DNA from: Panonychus citri
Taxonomy: Eukaryota > Arthropoda > Arachnida > Trombidiformes > Tetranychidae
DNA length: 64,000 bases
Reading direction: 5' to 3'
NCBI RefSeq assembly: GCF_014898815.1
Contig: NW_026515505.1
Coordinates: 558,001-622,000 of the forward strand
In this document: in pieces, positions 48,231-62,674 of the stretch
Layout: each line of letters begins with the position of its first letter
How positions within the stretch are numbered: position 1 is the first letter of the stretch
The notes under the pieces: model-generated
Told to the model about the DNA's origin: nothing
Seen by the model: the letters and a program-made list of their open reading frames with translations, nothing else
Databases searched by the model: none
Program-made: the position numbers and the translations under genes

Positions 48231-48842
48231 GATTGTTGACAATTAAAGTTAATTGTTGATGATTTATATTAGCAGATGAATAAAATTGAAACAATTTGAA
48301 TCACTTTCGCGAAAAAAACAACAACAAACTAAATCACTGTCTCTGGTTTTTGGGTGATGATGTTGATACGATGAAGAGAGAGAGAGATGATAATTTGATT
48401 GCTGAGTCTTGATTACTATTAAATCTTGATTGTTATTGTTGTTGATTGTAGTTGATTAAGATGAGACCAACTGAAGTTAGTTAACTTGAGGCCAACTGGA
48501 TTTAAACTATTTCAAGTCTATCGGCGATGTGATTAACTAAACAACACAACTAAAGGAGTTAAGGAGGAGTTAAAGAGAGAAAGAAAGAAAGATGATGATA
48601 AAGAAGAAAGAGAAGAGAAAGAGAGAGAGAAGATGATGAGAGGGAAATAATGAGAGGGGAAAGGGCGGGGTCAAGGGGAGATTTAAATGAAGAGAAGATG
48701 AAGAAGATGAATGAAAATGATAAAAAGATGATATGAGAGGAAGAGAGAGAGAGAGAGAGAAGATAAAACTAATAAGATTTTTCTTCATCTTCGTTCCATC
48801 ATTGGGTTTGCATCTTCATCTCTCTCTCTCTCTCTCTCTCTT
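48231..48842. promoter_or_regulatory. Upstream region of Jupiter with purine/pyrimidine switch
   Basis: From about 48560 to 48775 the plus strand is purine-rich, ending in a GA run near 48740-48760. After about 48785 it becomes pyrimidine-rich, with a CT run at 48820-48841. Such mirror-like skew is what two divergent pyrimidine-leader transcripts would show. The plus-strand partner, if any, is not identified. Confidence 0.4.
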
Positions 48843-49974
48843 TCTTGTCGATTTTTAGATTCTCTGTCTATTTTTGCTCATCTTCATCATCATTTTCCTT
48901 TCTATTTCATTATCTTCTCTTTCTTTTTCTTCCTTCAACTTTTGCTTCTCTTTTCAATTTGAATATCGATCCATTTTCGCAAATCTCATGTATCCGTTTT
49001 ACTTTTTGATTTGATTTTTTTTTGCTTCTCCAAATCAACAATTTACATAGATCAAAGTAAATTATTCTTAATTGTCATAATAATCAGTGTGTCCTTTACA
49101 TGCACAATCAATTAATCATAACAACAACGGCGTTGACACAATTGAATTGCGATGAAAAAAACAAACTGAGCTAAATGATCAAACAATTTCCATGCATTGA
49201 TTATTATTATTTAATCCATTAAATTGTGATAATCAGCATAATAAAAATGAATTTTTTTCCGCAGCCTTTTGAAAATCTGTAATCCGATTTATTGGATTAA
49301 GCTTAAGGAAATTTTTTTAGGTTAATTTGCATTAGCGATCAGGGAGAGAAATTGGTAAATTGTGTTAATCATGATGAATAGATGATTAATTGTTGATCAT
49401 ATACCGAAAATTGTTACAATTCAATCAAAAGGAAAGATAATGATAAATAAATCCAATGATGATGAACAATGGAAACATAATCGAATTTCGGAAAACTTTT
49501 TTTCCCACCTCACTCATTTTCCACCACCACATCGTCCACTTGCCGAAAGCCACCAACCTCCTCCTTCTCATCTTCCTCTCTCTCTCTCTGTACTCCTTCT
49601 CTTCATCTTCCACCCACTTTTCGAATTCGAAATTAGAACAAAAATATTTTGTCACAATAATAAATTATTATCATAGATCTTGAGATGATAATCAAGATGA
49701 AGAGGAGATGAAAAGTAGGCACTATCCTTATGGAAGAGGGAGTTTGATGATGAGAACCAAGGATGATGATGATCAAGAGGAGGAGTAGGAAATAGATGAT
49801 AATATGATGAGAAGGAGCGAGTTACTCATTCGATGAGTAAGCCTATTGAAAAATAGCATTTTCTATGTAATTTTTGTTTTCGAAAAAAATAATTTCCAAC
49901 CAAACTTCAGATTAGAACCCAAATGATTATCATAAGTAGGAATCTATTTCAGTAATTTGATATTGATTGGACTG

Positions 49975-49980
<6 letters not shown>

Positions 49981-50018
<38 letters not shown>
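49981..50018. repeat. (TC)n microsatellite
   Basis: A 38-nt uninterrupted TC run, followed 20 nt later by a second shorter CT run. Confidence 0.95.
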
Positions 50019-50022
<4 letters not shown>

Positions 50023-52335
50023 TTATCATTCTGACCTCTCGCTCTCTCTCTCTCCCTCTGTACTTTCTGATATCATCATTATCATCATCAAAAGTTTATA
50101 TTATTAGCTAAATTGTTTGAATACAACAACAACCAAAAAGGTAACACGATATTCAGATGATAATAATACTTTTGCGTTTTCATATATATAAATTGTAATT
50201 CATATTCAATTGAAAATAGTAATCATCCTTGATTATGAATTAACAATTTAATCATTGAAGAAAAATATAAAATGTTGTTGATGACAACAATTTAGGTCAA
50301 CAATTTAATAGACTTCAATTTGATAGCAACTCAAGAGAGTGACTAATTGTTAAATATTTATTAAGATTCAAGATTGTTAATATTAAAAATTGATTCAATT
50401 GATATTAGAATTTTTTTTAGATCAACAATCAATACAGCAATTATACATTGATAATATAATAACAAACTAAAAGATAATTAAGTTGATTGTTAAGGAGAGA
50501 GAGAGAGAGAGACAGTTAAATCATCAAATATCAACTCACTGGGTTTGCAGGTTCAATGTTAGGTTAATGTCTTTGGGTTTTGTTGTTTAAAACCAGTTTA
50601 AAAGGTTTTATGTTATCATTGGCATCATCATCATCCTAATCATCCTCATCATCACAACATCATCATCAACATGATCATCATTTTCACCATGAAGGATGAG
50701 GATGCTGGCCAAGACAAACGAATAGTATTACTGGTTATCAGGAAGAGAAGAAAATTTTTCTCTTGGATTGATTCCAATGGAAAAGAAACAAATTGCATAA
50801 AATGAATTGAGCTTATTCAGTAATATTATTCAATAGATAAACTCACAGAGAGAGAAAAGAAGATGATGATGATGATGATAATCTTTCTCTCTCACTGTCT
50901 CTCTCTCTCTGTTTGTAAACAAAGATAAAGGTTATTGTCCGATTCAGTTACATGATGAGAAAAATTCATAGACATGGAAAAATTTTCAATCTCTTTCCAT
51001 TGAAATCGAAATGATATTTTTATCTTCTTTGTATTTTTCTAACCTTAAATTGATCTGATTTTTTGTTCAATGGTGACAGTTGATTAGCTTAATCCCCTTC
51101 CAATTATCATCACAATTATTTTCATCATAATGATGAGGATTAAATTGATGACATGGAAACAATTAAATTTATACTTGTATCTGTCTCTCATTAATCTTAC
51201 ATCTTGATCATCTCATTACCAGTTGATTGTTTTTACTTTTTTTTCAATTTACTTTCTATGGAGACAATTAAATTCTCTCTCCAAATTGTAATTAGATTGT
51301 TTCTCATTATGTGACATAGGAAATGATTTAATTGTCAAATGATGATAATGAAAATTAAGGAAGAGACTAAGAGAAAAAAATCAACCGGAAGTTAAATTGA
51401 AAACAAACAAAAAAGGATGAGGAAGAAGATGTAATCATGAAGATAAGGATAATCTGTGATTCTTTCAGGAGATTAATCTGAATATTGAATAACAATGATG
51501 ATGATAATGAAGATGAATGATAAAGATGAATGATGATTAGTGAGTTACAATCAGTGAAGCTAAAGGTTATACATAAAAGGAAAACAATCAAAAACAATCA
51601 AGAAAAAAAAAGTGAATAAGTTAACCTTGAGAAACTAAAGGTTACTATCAACAGTAATCATCACAATAAAATGGTTTAATTATAAATGGTGATGATTTAC
51701 AAATAGTGGATTTAGTTAATTGGATTCATTCCCAATTTAACTGTTATTTTTTAACAACAATCAACCAAACAATCAATTGATTCATCAAGAAAATCTTAAC
51801 GGATACACTTTAAAATTGTAGTAAAAATAGACAACAGAAAAAAAAATCAAGTTCTTGTTCTCGATTTTTTTTTCTTCTCTATTTTTTCATCATCATCATC
51901 TCTTTACCTGTAAGATGATGAAGATGATGATGTTACCTTTTAACATGGTTGAGATGTGATTGTAACACGTCTCCAATAATATAATATATTATTGTCATGC
52001 ATCACAAATCATTGTCAAATTGATGTTACTCACAATCATGAAACAATCAAGAAATGCAATATAATCAAAAAACTTTCATTCTCGTACCTCGTTTGTTTGC
52101 CTCACTTACTTGGTACTTGTTCACTGATTAACTTGCAATCAATTTAATTACTCTCCAAGAAAAGTGATTCTTATTATCTGTCAACCTTGTCTATGCATCA
52201 ATGATCAACTTCAGGTCATTCATTATCATCCTCATCCTTATCTTCATCGTCTCATCATCATCATCTTGTTCAGAGTTAATTGTTTTCTCGTTCATCTCAA
52301 TTCAATCTCAGGTTAAACTTAAATGTTTCTAATTT

Positions 52336-52362
52336 TCTCTCTCTCTCTCTCTCTCTCTCTCT
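52336..52362. repeat. (CT)n microsatellite
   Basis: An uninterrupted CT run in AT-rich surroundings. Confidence 0.9.
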
Positions 52363-55300
52363 AATATTGATCATTTTTCTCCGTTAATTGTCTTAATTTA
52401 TTGATCATCTTCATCATTCAAATGCTAATTACAATCAACAATTGACCTAAATTGAATATATTATCATCATCTTTATCCTACCAAAAGTAGTGATTCCCGA
52501 TTTTCGGTAACAATTAAATTTAATTAGCGACTGAATTATTTTAAGGAAGAAAACGAAAACTTCAAGAACGAAAAAATTTTTCTCTCAACTTTAATCATTA
52601 GAACTTTTTTTCTTCCCTATCGAGTTTGTTTGTTATTATTTCTTAAAGAAGAAAAAAAAGTTTTTCCATCTTCGTTCTGATGGTAAACCAGTTGATGATC
52701 AAGTAAAAAAAATATAATTAACTTGATTGTTGTTTAGATTAAATTGTTTAAATTAATCTTGGATTAAGAATCGCAATCAAGGGTTTCACCATATTAACCA
52801 ACAATTTGCAAATGTAAATTTAGGACAAAATTGTAAACTTTTGGTTATTATTGTTGTTCAATTGTTCACAATCAAATTGAATATCTCAATCACAGTTAAT
52901 AATATTTTCAATTGACGATCAGCCATTTATTAGGATTGTTATCATTTATGATTACGATTTAAAATTGAACAACAATTTACTAATCATAATTTAGATTAAA
53001 TATATTCAACCTTAGGGTCAGTGTACTTATTAGTTACTTGTGTGTCATATTATTCAGATAATTAAGGATAATCAATACATAATTAACAATCGTAATTTAT
53101 TGTAAGATGATTGAAATTTGTTTTCCATTCATGATTGTATAAGATATTTGATTTGAAATTGATAACAATTCAATTTAAATTGTAATTATCTAAATATTAT
53201 TAGATGAATATCCCATTAATTGTATATGTGGATGATAAAAAAACCATTTAATTACAATCAATGAAATTGATAACAGTCTTAAAGCCAATCCTTTTAAATT
53301 GTAGATTTTTAAAGAAAGTGATTAGCTAAATTGTAACCGTTAATTATCAGTGAATTTAGTAATTGGTTTAGTTAACCTTACCCTTTTATTGTTGATCGAT
53401 TAAAATTAATTAATTTTGATCAGTTTAAGATGAAAAATGATCATTGATTTTTACATTATTATTGGTGTTGGTTTGTGAATTCAATTGGATTGAAAAGTTG
53501 GTTACAGGAACAGGAAACGGAAATGATGTCATGTTAAAAATGTAAAAAGCTTTTTTGATTATCATTTATCATCAAGGATACAACAAAATTTCAGCAATTT
53601 TATTATGTTTATCATCAGTTTTGTTTAAATATACAAACAAGGTGATGATATCCTATGAAGATGCGGATGATAATGATGATGAACTGACCCTTTGTTAAGG
53701 TTACAAAGAAGATGATGATGAGGAAGATGGAGATGAATTTGATGAAGATCCGGGATGATTATCATCATCATCAAAGATACATAATAATAATAACAGTTAT
53801 CATCATAGCCCACAGATGATGATGATAACCGTGAAGATGAATGATGATAATCAAGAGAGAGAGAGAGAGAGATTTTCTCGCAACTGAAAAAAGCAAAATT
53901 ATCGCTTCTTAATCATCAACTGATTCAATTGAATTTAATCCACAACAACAAAATTGATTTCTATCAATCAATTGTTACTTATCCTGACTAATTAATTTTC
54001 TAATCAACAATCAGATCGGTAATTTAATAGTTATCACTTTTTTTTTGTTTTTCCGGTTCTGTTATAATCTCTCAAGATGATCAACAATTAACATTCATCA
54101 TCACAATCAATTACTTGAAAACGATCAACAACCAACAACAACACCATCTTCACAATAATAGTAACAATTTGACAACAATTTAAAAAGTAAAATTAATGAT
54201 CCATTTAAAATTGAAACTTTTCTCGGTTAACAATTTACTAATCATGTTAAAAACAAACTCGATTACATGATTAAGTGTCTACGAGATGAGGAAAAAAGTT
54301 TCATCTTCATGTTGTTGGTGAAAAAAAAATCTCCATCAACATGACATTTTCCTAAGAAACCATTAAAGTTTCAGATGAAAACATTATCATCCTCATCTTT
54401 AGCATCATCATCATCATCTCACCATCAAGAGCATCATCCTCATCATTAAAGGGATGAGGATGATAAGAGATGAAGATTAAGATGAAAACATTATGCTTAT
54501 TAAGCTTGAATCCATTAGATGTTTGTTGTTAATCAAGTTGAGGAAATTTTTTTTCTCGCAATAATTAAAAGCATCTCTTGATTATGCTAATTAATATCTG
54601 ATGAAGATGAGGAAAAAGATGAAGATAAAGATGATTAAGATGATCATGATAATGTTGGTGTTTGATTAATTACTGTAATTGTGAAAATAGATTATGATTT
54701 GATTTAGTAATTGTAATTGGTAATTCCCTTGAAATTATGTTTCTCATTACATTTTGTCTGTTGACAGATCAAAGTGATTTACTTATTGTAACAATTAACT
54801 TTAATCATGGATAACTTTTTAATATCAATATATTATTTACATTCAAGTGTAACTGTTACTAATTTAAACAATCACGATGGTTAATTGTTAATCAAAATTA
54901 AATTTAGATTGTGAATTGTAAACACTTGAAACATTCAAATTGCTGTTATTTTGCTTTCTAATCAGATTTTAATTGTGTGTTTCTCATTCATTGTGATTAG
55001 TTGATTTTACAGTTTACTGTTTTCAATTTAATACTAATTGTTGTTAATCAAGTTGTTCTGATGATTTCTTAATTTAGCAATTTACTAATTGTAATAACTT
55101 TTTTTTTCAATCAAATTACAACTAAATTAGCAATTCAATTGTAAACATTGTTGCTGGATAACATTTAACAATTTTAATTATAAACAAAAACAATCTTAAT
55201 TGACCATTATTTGGGCTGTTAAATGTTAATTGTTGTTTCTAATCATCTTGATCAGTTAATCATCATCACCATTAAAGCTGATTAAACACCAAAAAAGTAA

Positions 55301-58300
55301 ACAATTTGTGTCAACAATTTGATTCTCATTAGCGAAAACAAAAAATTGAATAATAATCATTTTCTATGTCAAGAGCACAATTAACACAATAAATCAATTT
55401 GAACGATAATCAACGAGAATACAATTAACTGTCAACAGACAATTAAATTATGTAAAGTTAATCAAATTATCGGAAAAATATGATTGGAGTTTTTTTTGTC
55501 GATTTTTTTTCCGAACCAAAAATGAGAAAAAAAAGTTCTAACCTCGAAAATAGATCGGCAAACTTTTCGACCTCAACAATCACGATTTATGGATAAATAA
55601 TGTTCACGATTATTAAATTGTTGTCTAAGTTTTGGTCTTTATTGACAGTTTACAATTAAATTAGGTCATTTCCATTGTGGTAATTAAGTTAATCATCAAC
55701 GTAAATACATGTAGTTGAATATAAAGAAAAACTTTTCACATTTTCTCAATGTTAACTAGATTTGTCTCTCTCTCTTTTTTTAATGGTCATCGTGTTTTCT
55801 TGACCATAACAATTTATTGATTTAATAGATTAACAATCTAATCATCATCATGATTAAGTTTAGGTCAATATGATGATGATAATCATGTAACATCCTTTTG
55901 ACCTGTTTAATGAAAGAAAAAGTTTCCAATTTGACTTAGAGAATCAAAGATTAATAATGATTAGTTGATAATCTATCAAAAAGATGAAGATGACAAAGAA
56001 GATGATGAAAGAAAGATATTGTCATCATCATCATCTTCAAAATGAAGGTAATAAGATGATGAAAGTGGGAAGATAAATATGTTAGAGAGATTATCTTCCT
56101 GGAAGATAATCTTCTTCAATTGTTGAGTCCATGAAGTTTTATCACCATTGGATTATCATTGAAGATGAATTAAGTTTCATGATAATCTGATCTCGATATT
56201 GATTTGATTGTTAATCATTAACAATTGACAGTATTTCTGATTACCTTGGATCTAATTATTACTCTAAATGTCATTGACTTGAAGTTAATTGTTATTACTA
56301 GATTATAGTTTGAAAAACTTTCAATTGTCTCTGTTAATTGTTATAATTATAATCATTATCAATATCGTCATTCTGACCAATCAGTCAATTGTCAATATCG
56401 TTAATTGTATTAATAGTTTTTTGCATAATATAATCAAATGTTTAACTTATGATCATTATTAATTGTTGATCAATATCATTCAGGAAATATTAATATTAAT
56501 GGTAATTAGATTAATCTAATTTAATCATGATTTATTTAACTATTGCCAATTGTTTTCAGGCTTAAAGGGAAACTTAGATTAAGAAAAGGCAAAAGTTAAT
56601 CAACAATTAAACCTTTAATTTATCAATTGAAAGTTTATATTAGTTGAAAATAATAAAAATTAATAGTTAATTGTAATCAATTTGTGATAATAATTAACTT
56701 AACTATATTATAACTGAGCCAATTGACCAAGATAATAAAAGATAAAGGCAGTAACAATTAACTAATAAATCAAATTAAATTTGATCAACTTACCCATCAA
56801 TAGAGAGGGATTATAATTGTATTACCAATGATAAATTAACCATAATCAACAACAATTAACAATCCCACCCACACCTTGATGATAAAATCCCACCCCAACA
56901 ATTTAATTTAATTGTAATTATATTAATACAATTAAGAAAACTGTTAATAAAAAAAAAGGGTAACAATCAAAAGCGATAAATAAACAAGACAATTTAAATC
57001 ATTTTTTTTATGGGCTCGGTGATTAGTGATTTGATTAACTAATTATTTAGGTCACGAAGATGATAATGATGATAAGGAAAAGGAAATGATAATACCTCAA
57101 TCATCATCATCATCATCAATTTATCTTCCGGCAAGATGAGGGTTTTAAAAATAATCCGAGGTGTGGTCATCATCTTAATCATTGTTAATGGTTAATTATT
57201 AATCAGTTGATTAAAAAGTGTCTCAATTTTGTCATAATAATAATAAAGAAAAGGGGTTATATTCAATGATCTAATTTCATTAATTGTCACCTTTTGTTAT
57301 CGTTAATTGTTACCGTTAGGGGGTTAATTTAGTTTCTAAAACATTGTTATTATATTGTGATGATTAACAAAAGTCCAGACTAATGATGATGATGATGATT
57401 AAGATTAAATGTTTCATCACCTATTCATTATCATCGTGATTATATTCATTAATAGTGATGATTAACAACTTTAATTGTCATCGTCATCATTTAAATTGTG
57501 ACATTGAACTTGAAATAAATATAAAAGTGTTTCCTTTATCCGTGACCTTGATTAACTAACTAAACAATTTAAATTAGTTAATTATAATTAACTAAGTCAA
57601 TGGTTGATTTAGTCTTTAATTTGTAATTTTAATTGTCATGATAATTTCACTTGATTGGGTTAATCAAATTGACACAAGGATATTGGATATTATCACTTTA
57701 AACCAAGATGATCAAGTTAATCAGGAAGTGAATCAATAAATTGTTAACAATACAATTTGTTTTTTGTTTAGTTACTTTAATCACAAGAATTTAAATCAAT
57801 TGTTAATCCAATCAATTGATGGTAATGATAATGGGATAACTTGTCAGAAATTGAATTAACTTAACTAAACACACGTAACAATCAAATTTGATTGTTGATT
57901 GTCTAAAGAAACATGAAATTATCGTTTTGTAATCAAATTTAACCCTGAATATACATATCATTGATTGTTATACTAAATTTGATTTAGTTAACTGTTGATT
58001 ATAATTTCATTTGTAACAATTTAGTATCATGATCAGTATCAATCCTTTAGGTTGATGAACTTTTTGATTATCATCATCATCTTAATCACTACAAATTATA
58101 AACAAACTATTAAATTGATCATGTTGGTGATTAACTGTAACACCAAAATTATTATTTCCCTTTTAATTAAATGTAAACAATTTAAGACAGTTAATTTGAT
58201 TAACTGCTTAGGATTATGATGATTATGATGTGTGTTTCAAAATTATCAACAGATAATCAGCTTAATTGTGATTGAACAATTAAGAGTTGTTGATATTAAC

Positions 58301-60402
58301 CAGACTTGATTTTCAACACAGTAAACATTTTAATGATTAAGTTTACAATTTATTATCATGTTTCATGATTAATATTAATTGTTCAACAATCAATGAAGCT
58401 GAACAAAATTTTTAATCAAATATGAAAACAAAATAATCATTAATCAAATTTATTGAAATTTAATATTGATTGTTAATTGTAGTTAGCCAATTGTTGGTAT
58501 ATACACTTTCAGTTGTTAATTGAATGAAATGATTAATGATTTAAATTAATGATTGAATCAAATGAAACAATATATTGTAACAATTAAAAAAAGGGTTTAT
58601 TTTTAATGGTCAACTAATCAAGTCAATTTTTAACTACAATTAAATCTGAAAAAGTTTACTGTTAAATTATTATTATTGATTAAACTGTTTGATTGTAACA
58701 AAATTAAATTATTTGATTTAATGATTAACATTAATTTAAATTGTTCAAGCTCAACGGGTGTCAAAATGGTGATTAAATTGTCTTGATTGTCTTGATTGTT
58801 ATAATTGTTTAACTTTTTAATTCGTGATGTTGATTTAATCCTTGAGACTTAATTATGATCCTAATTGTTGACCGGAAGAGGTCAATACAAAGTTAATTGT
58901 TACCATTTCGTTTATTTTAATCTAGATAACAATCAATTTGATTAAACAATTAAAACACTATGATCATGATTCAAACATGATTAACATGATTATTTATTTA
59001 TGTTTACACAACTATCAAAGTTAATCATTAGCATTTAATTGTTTGCTAATAAAAAAGAGTTGATTAATCATGATGTTTGATAATTAATCACATTAACTTG
59101 ATCACAATTAACTGATTCCATTGAGTTAATAACTATTTTTGCATTTGACTGAAGCAAAGGAAAAATTAAATTGAAAAAGATTCAAATTAACTTGTTAATT
59201 GAATTTGAATCTTAATTGTAACCAAATTGATTGTGGTATTCACGAGCAACAATTAACCTAATTGTCAATGTCAGACAGAGTTTCCAATACTGTTATGATT
59301 AAGTTAATTAACCGGAACCGGTGAATGTTGATTATGCTGATTAAGGGTGAAGTTAATCATTGATTAACTTTCGCTTCTCACCAGGAACTAAATTTAATCT
59401 TTAATTTAGTTTCCTTGCGTCGATTTTAATTAACATTGATGATTGGGAAAAGTTAATTATTTCCAATCAAAATGAATAATTAAGATCACATATATTTCAT
59501 CATTATTATAAACGCCCAAGCAATTTAAAGTGAATCAGTTAATCACAATTAGTGATTAAATTTGTTTATCTTTACCCATTGTTGTTGCTGTTGTTGATTT
59601 AAAATTGATTACAATCAGCTGGACAATTGGTTATTAATGATTGATTAGTTAATCATAACAATGGGAACAATTAAGATTAAAAGTGATTGTCAAAATAAAT
59701 TGTTTTCTTGCAATTAATTGTTACTATTTTGGTTCATCAATGAAATTCAATTTTTCGTTGTCAACAATCAATAAATTGTCAGACTGATTGTTGTATTAAT
59801 AAATAATGATGAATAATCACAATTAATTTAAATTGTGACTGATTGTATGTGTGTGTGTGTAGATTGATAGTAATGATTGACAATTTAAACTGAACAATTT
59901 AATCAACAAAACAAATTGTTTCATTTTTTAAAACTTGATCATATATTTGCAAACCCAAACCATCAAACAATAACAATTAACTAACAATTAAAAGTAAATG
60001 GTGGTTGTTTATGATTACAATTGAGTTTAATTAACTTTAATTGTTAACAATCATCTATTTCTGGTTTTGGTAATCATTTTTAATTTAGTTCCAGTTAAAT
60101 AATAGGAAAAAGTTTCAGGTCAATCTGTTTAAGATTAACGGGAATCTTTAAAAAAAAAATCACCAATTGGATTTGATTATTATTATCATTACAATTATCA
60201 TCATGATGATTATATTGTAATTTGTAGGCACAACAATTTAGAAAAACTTTTGATTACAATAAAGTTTTTCTAACTATTTATTTTTGGGTATAAATCAAAT
60301 TACAACAACAATCAACTAACAACAATCAGGTGATTGACATAATTGTTTAAAAAACGAAAAAATAACTTAAAAAGTGCAAAAAGTTATCTTCCAATTGAGA
60401 AG

Positions 60403-60591
60403 ATGATCAATTCCCAATTTCAATCATTCTCTCACATTCTGATTCTGATCTTGAGAATGAAATCGAAGTTAGAACTCGATGAAGAGACCGAACAAAAACA
60501 AATTCGAATTCAATTAGTTGTTACCTTGTTTTTTTTGTTACAATTGATCAACTTTTTGTTGATCATCTCGATTAAACATCCAAACAATTAG
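60403..60591 (+). CDS. Candidate small membrane protein
   Basis: A 62-residue frame starting MINSQFQSF. It has a charged middle (MKSKLELDEETEQKQ) and one clear hydrophobic segment (QLVVTLFFLLQLINFLLIIS) before a short polar tail. A TATAAA at 60289-60294 lies about 110 bp upstream of the ATG. It is the only intact frame with sensible architecture in a long gene-poor stretch. No family is recognised. Chance occurrence in AT-rich DNA is quite possible. Confidence 0.3.
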   Translation: MINSQFQSFSHILILILRMKSKLELDEETEQKQIRIQLVVTLFFLLQLINFLLIISIKHPNN

Positions 60592-60789
60592 TTGCCTCAA
60601 ATGGTTAATTGTTACATATTGAGCTCATCAATCAAGATAATGAACAACAGGATCTAATTTTCAATAGGAGAAAGAAATGTAAATACGATTAGAGTTGATT
60701 ATTTGTGGCCATTGATCATAGGATTTAATTGATTGTCTCAATTTGTACTCTATTGTCCATATCCTTTTCTGGATTAGATGCCAATTTAA

Positions 60790-61006
60790 TTATCTCTCTT
60801 GACGATTATCCAAAGTTTGTAATTCTTTGCAACATTTAACCAAATGATCACCAGTCAAACTGAACATGGGACAGTTTCCAAATGTTTGTCCATCTTAAAA
60901 ATCACCGAAGTATTTAAAGTGATTACATGAATACGTGATTGTAAAATTACCGAATGAGAATTGATTGCCAAATTTGATGGCGAACTTGTAAACAATATAA
61001 TTTGAC
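60790..61006 (-). CDS. Candidate two terminal exons of an unknown gene
   Basis: Minus-strand segments 61006-60951 and 60893-60790 are bounded by AG/GT signals and separated by a 57-nt AT-rich gap. Joined in phase they read SNYIVYKFAIKFGNQFSFG, then DGQTFGNCPMFSLTG, then DHLVKCCKELQ, ending in TAA. The composition is protein-like, unlike surrounding frames. Further possible exons at about 61095-61050 and 61218-61155 do not connect to this frame without a stop. The full gene structure is therefore unresolved, and no family is recognised. Confidence 0.25.
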
Positions 61007-62599
61007 CTTAAAAAGAATTCAAAAAACGTTGATTCAGTTCCAATCCAACTCAATTAAGCCGATCGACTAATCCAAAATCCTGGGATTTCGTAGGTCTAAA
61101 CATAAGAAATTAAAAGAAATTGTTGAGAAAAAGTTAAAGTATGTTAATGGTTTAAAATGAAATTAAATTGTTTTCTTATTCTTACCTTTAAATTGTATGT
61201 GTATCCATATGGTTGGTACCTTAAAATTAACCTTGATGTTAATTAATTGGTTGGTTAATTAGGTTAACTAACGGTGAATATAGCAAAGTAAAAGCAACAC
61301 AATTCATCATTCAAATAATTGGTCTGGTGTAAATCCTTTTGGTGGGTAAAGCCTTTGGCAAAAGGCTTAATATAATTATAATTGTTGTAGATAATAGATA
61401 TTAATTTTATCATGTTGGATAATAATAATAAATTCAACAATGAATTACACTCATTAATTGTTAACAACAACTATCAATGTCAATAAAGATGATAATCAAA
61501 ATGTATAACCCTTAACATGTAAACCCAAACACAAACCCCATTAATTGCCCACTAAAAATGATTATCCCAAATGTAACCCTTTCTAACCCAATAGCCCAAA
61601 CAATTAAGCCCACAAGTAAACTTAATACACTGTAATAATAATCACAATCAATAAATTAATAGTAATCAAATTTAACCAAAACAAAAACCCAACCCAAATA
61701 AAAAGCAAACAAACAAATACAAACCTTTAAGTGTAAACATTAAATTAACCAAATTCAATTTCCAATTGTGGTAAATGATATTCATCAATAAGCTTGTTGA
61801 CAGAAAACGATGATTGGCAATTAATTAATTTCTCAGGTAACTAAAATTAGAAGAAACAAATTTAAAAAGATAATTAAGGATAATTAGAGTTTTAATTGTC
61901 TCTTTTTTTAGAAAAGAAAAAATTTTCCATTTCAAAGAAACGAGATTAAAGGTTAACCCCTTAACCAGAACAAAGAGAAAAGAAAGAGTTAAACATGTGA
62001 TCGGTTTTCTCTTTCTTTTTATTCTCGTTCTTTCTGATTAGTTAATTGTTTCTTTTTTTGCCTCTGGTGATTTAATGTTCTTGGGAAGTGTTAACCTTCA
62101 GGGTGGATTGTAACTAGTAAGTAATTTATTCGGAAACAGTTAATTATGATCTCGCGGTGATGGTGATGATTGGCAATCGGTTTGGTTACAATCGATGGGA
62201 GAAAACAAGTAAAAGGAGATAATCAGATTAGAGAAAGAAATTACCTTTTGATGGTTAAACCGAACACTAAATCTTATGATATTTTTCATCATCTTTATCT
62301 TCATCTTCTCTTTCCGACTTATCTTTGGTTAGTTTTCTCTACTAATAATAATCTTTCTATTTCTTCATATTCACATGTCTTCTTGGCGTTAGGCCTAAAG
62401 GTAAGTTTATCTTATTGGTTTTCTATTCTATTCTCTTGTCTTTTCCCTCCCATTTGCTTTATTATAAATACTAATATTATTTTTATTCTTATTTTTCATG
62501 TTTCTTTGTTTATTCATGTAAAAATCGGGAACCTCTACCTTTCAATCATCAATTTCTGGAGGAATCAACTCATTCAAGTGTTATTTGCATTCAGGAAGG

Positions 62600-62674
<75 letters not shown>

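Larger units (their letters stand above)
48843..60285. other. Gene-poor, repeat-rich region
   Basis: More than 11 kb without a coding frame I can support. It holds CT/GA microsatellites, many GAT/ATC runs (for example near 50620-50680, 53690-53850, 54390-54480 and 57090-57120) and dense AACAATTAA/TTAATTGTT words. It could be a large intron of a gene outside the window, a regulatory domain, or simple spacer. No tRNA or other RNA gene was recognised. Confidence 0.5.

Noticed and set aside
61050..61350. Possible further minus-strand exons
   Set aside because: Several frames look protein-like, but none joins the 60790-61006 exons without a stop codon. I could not choose a structure.
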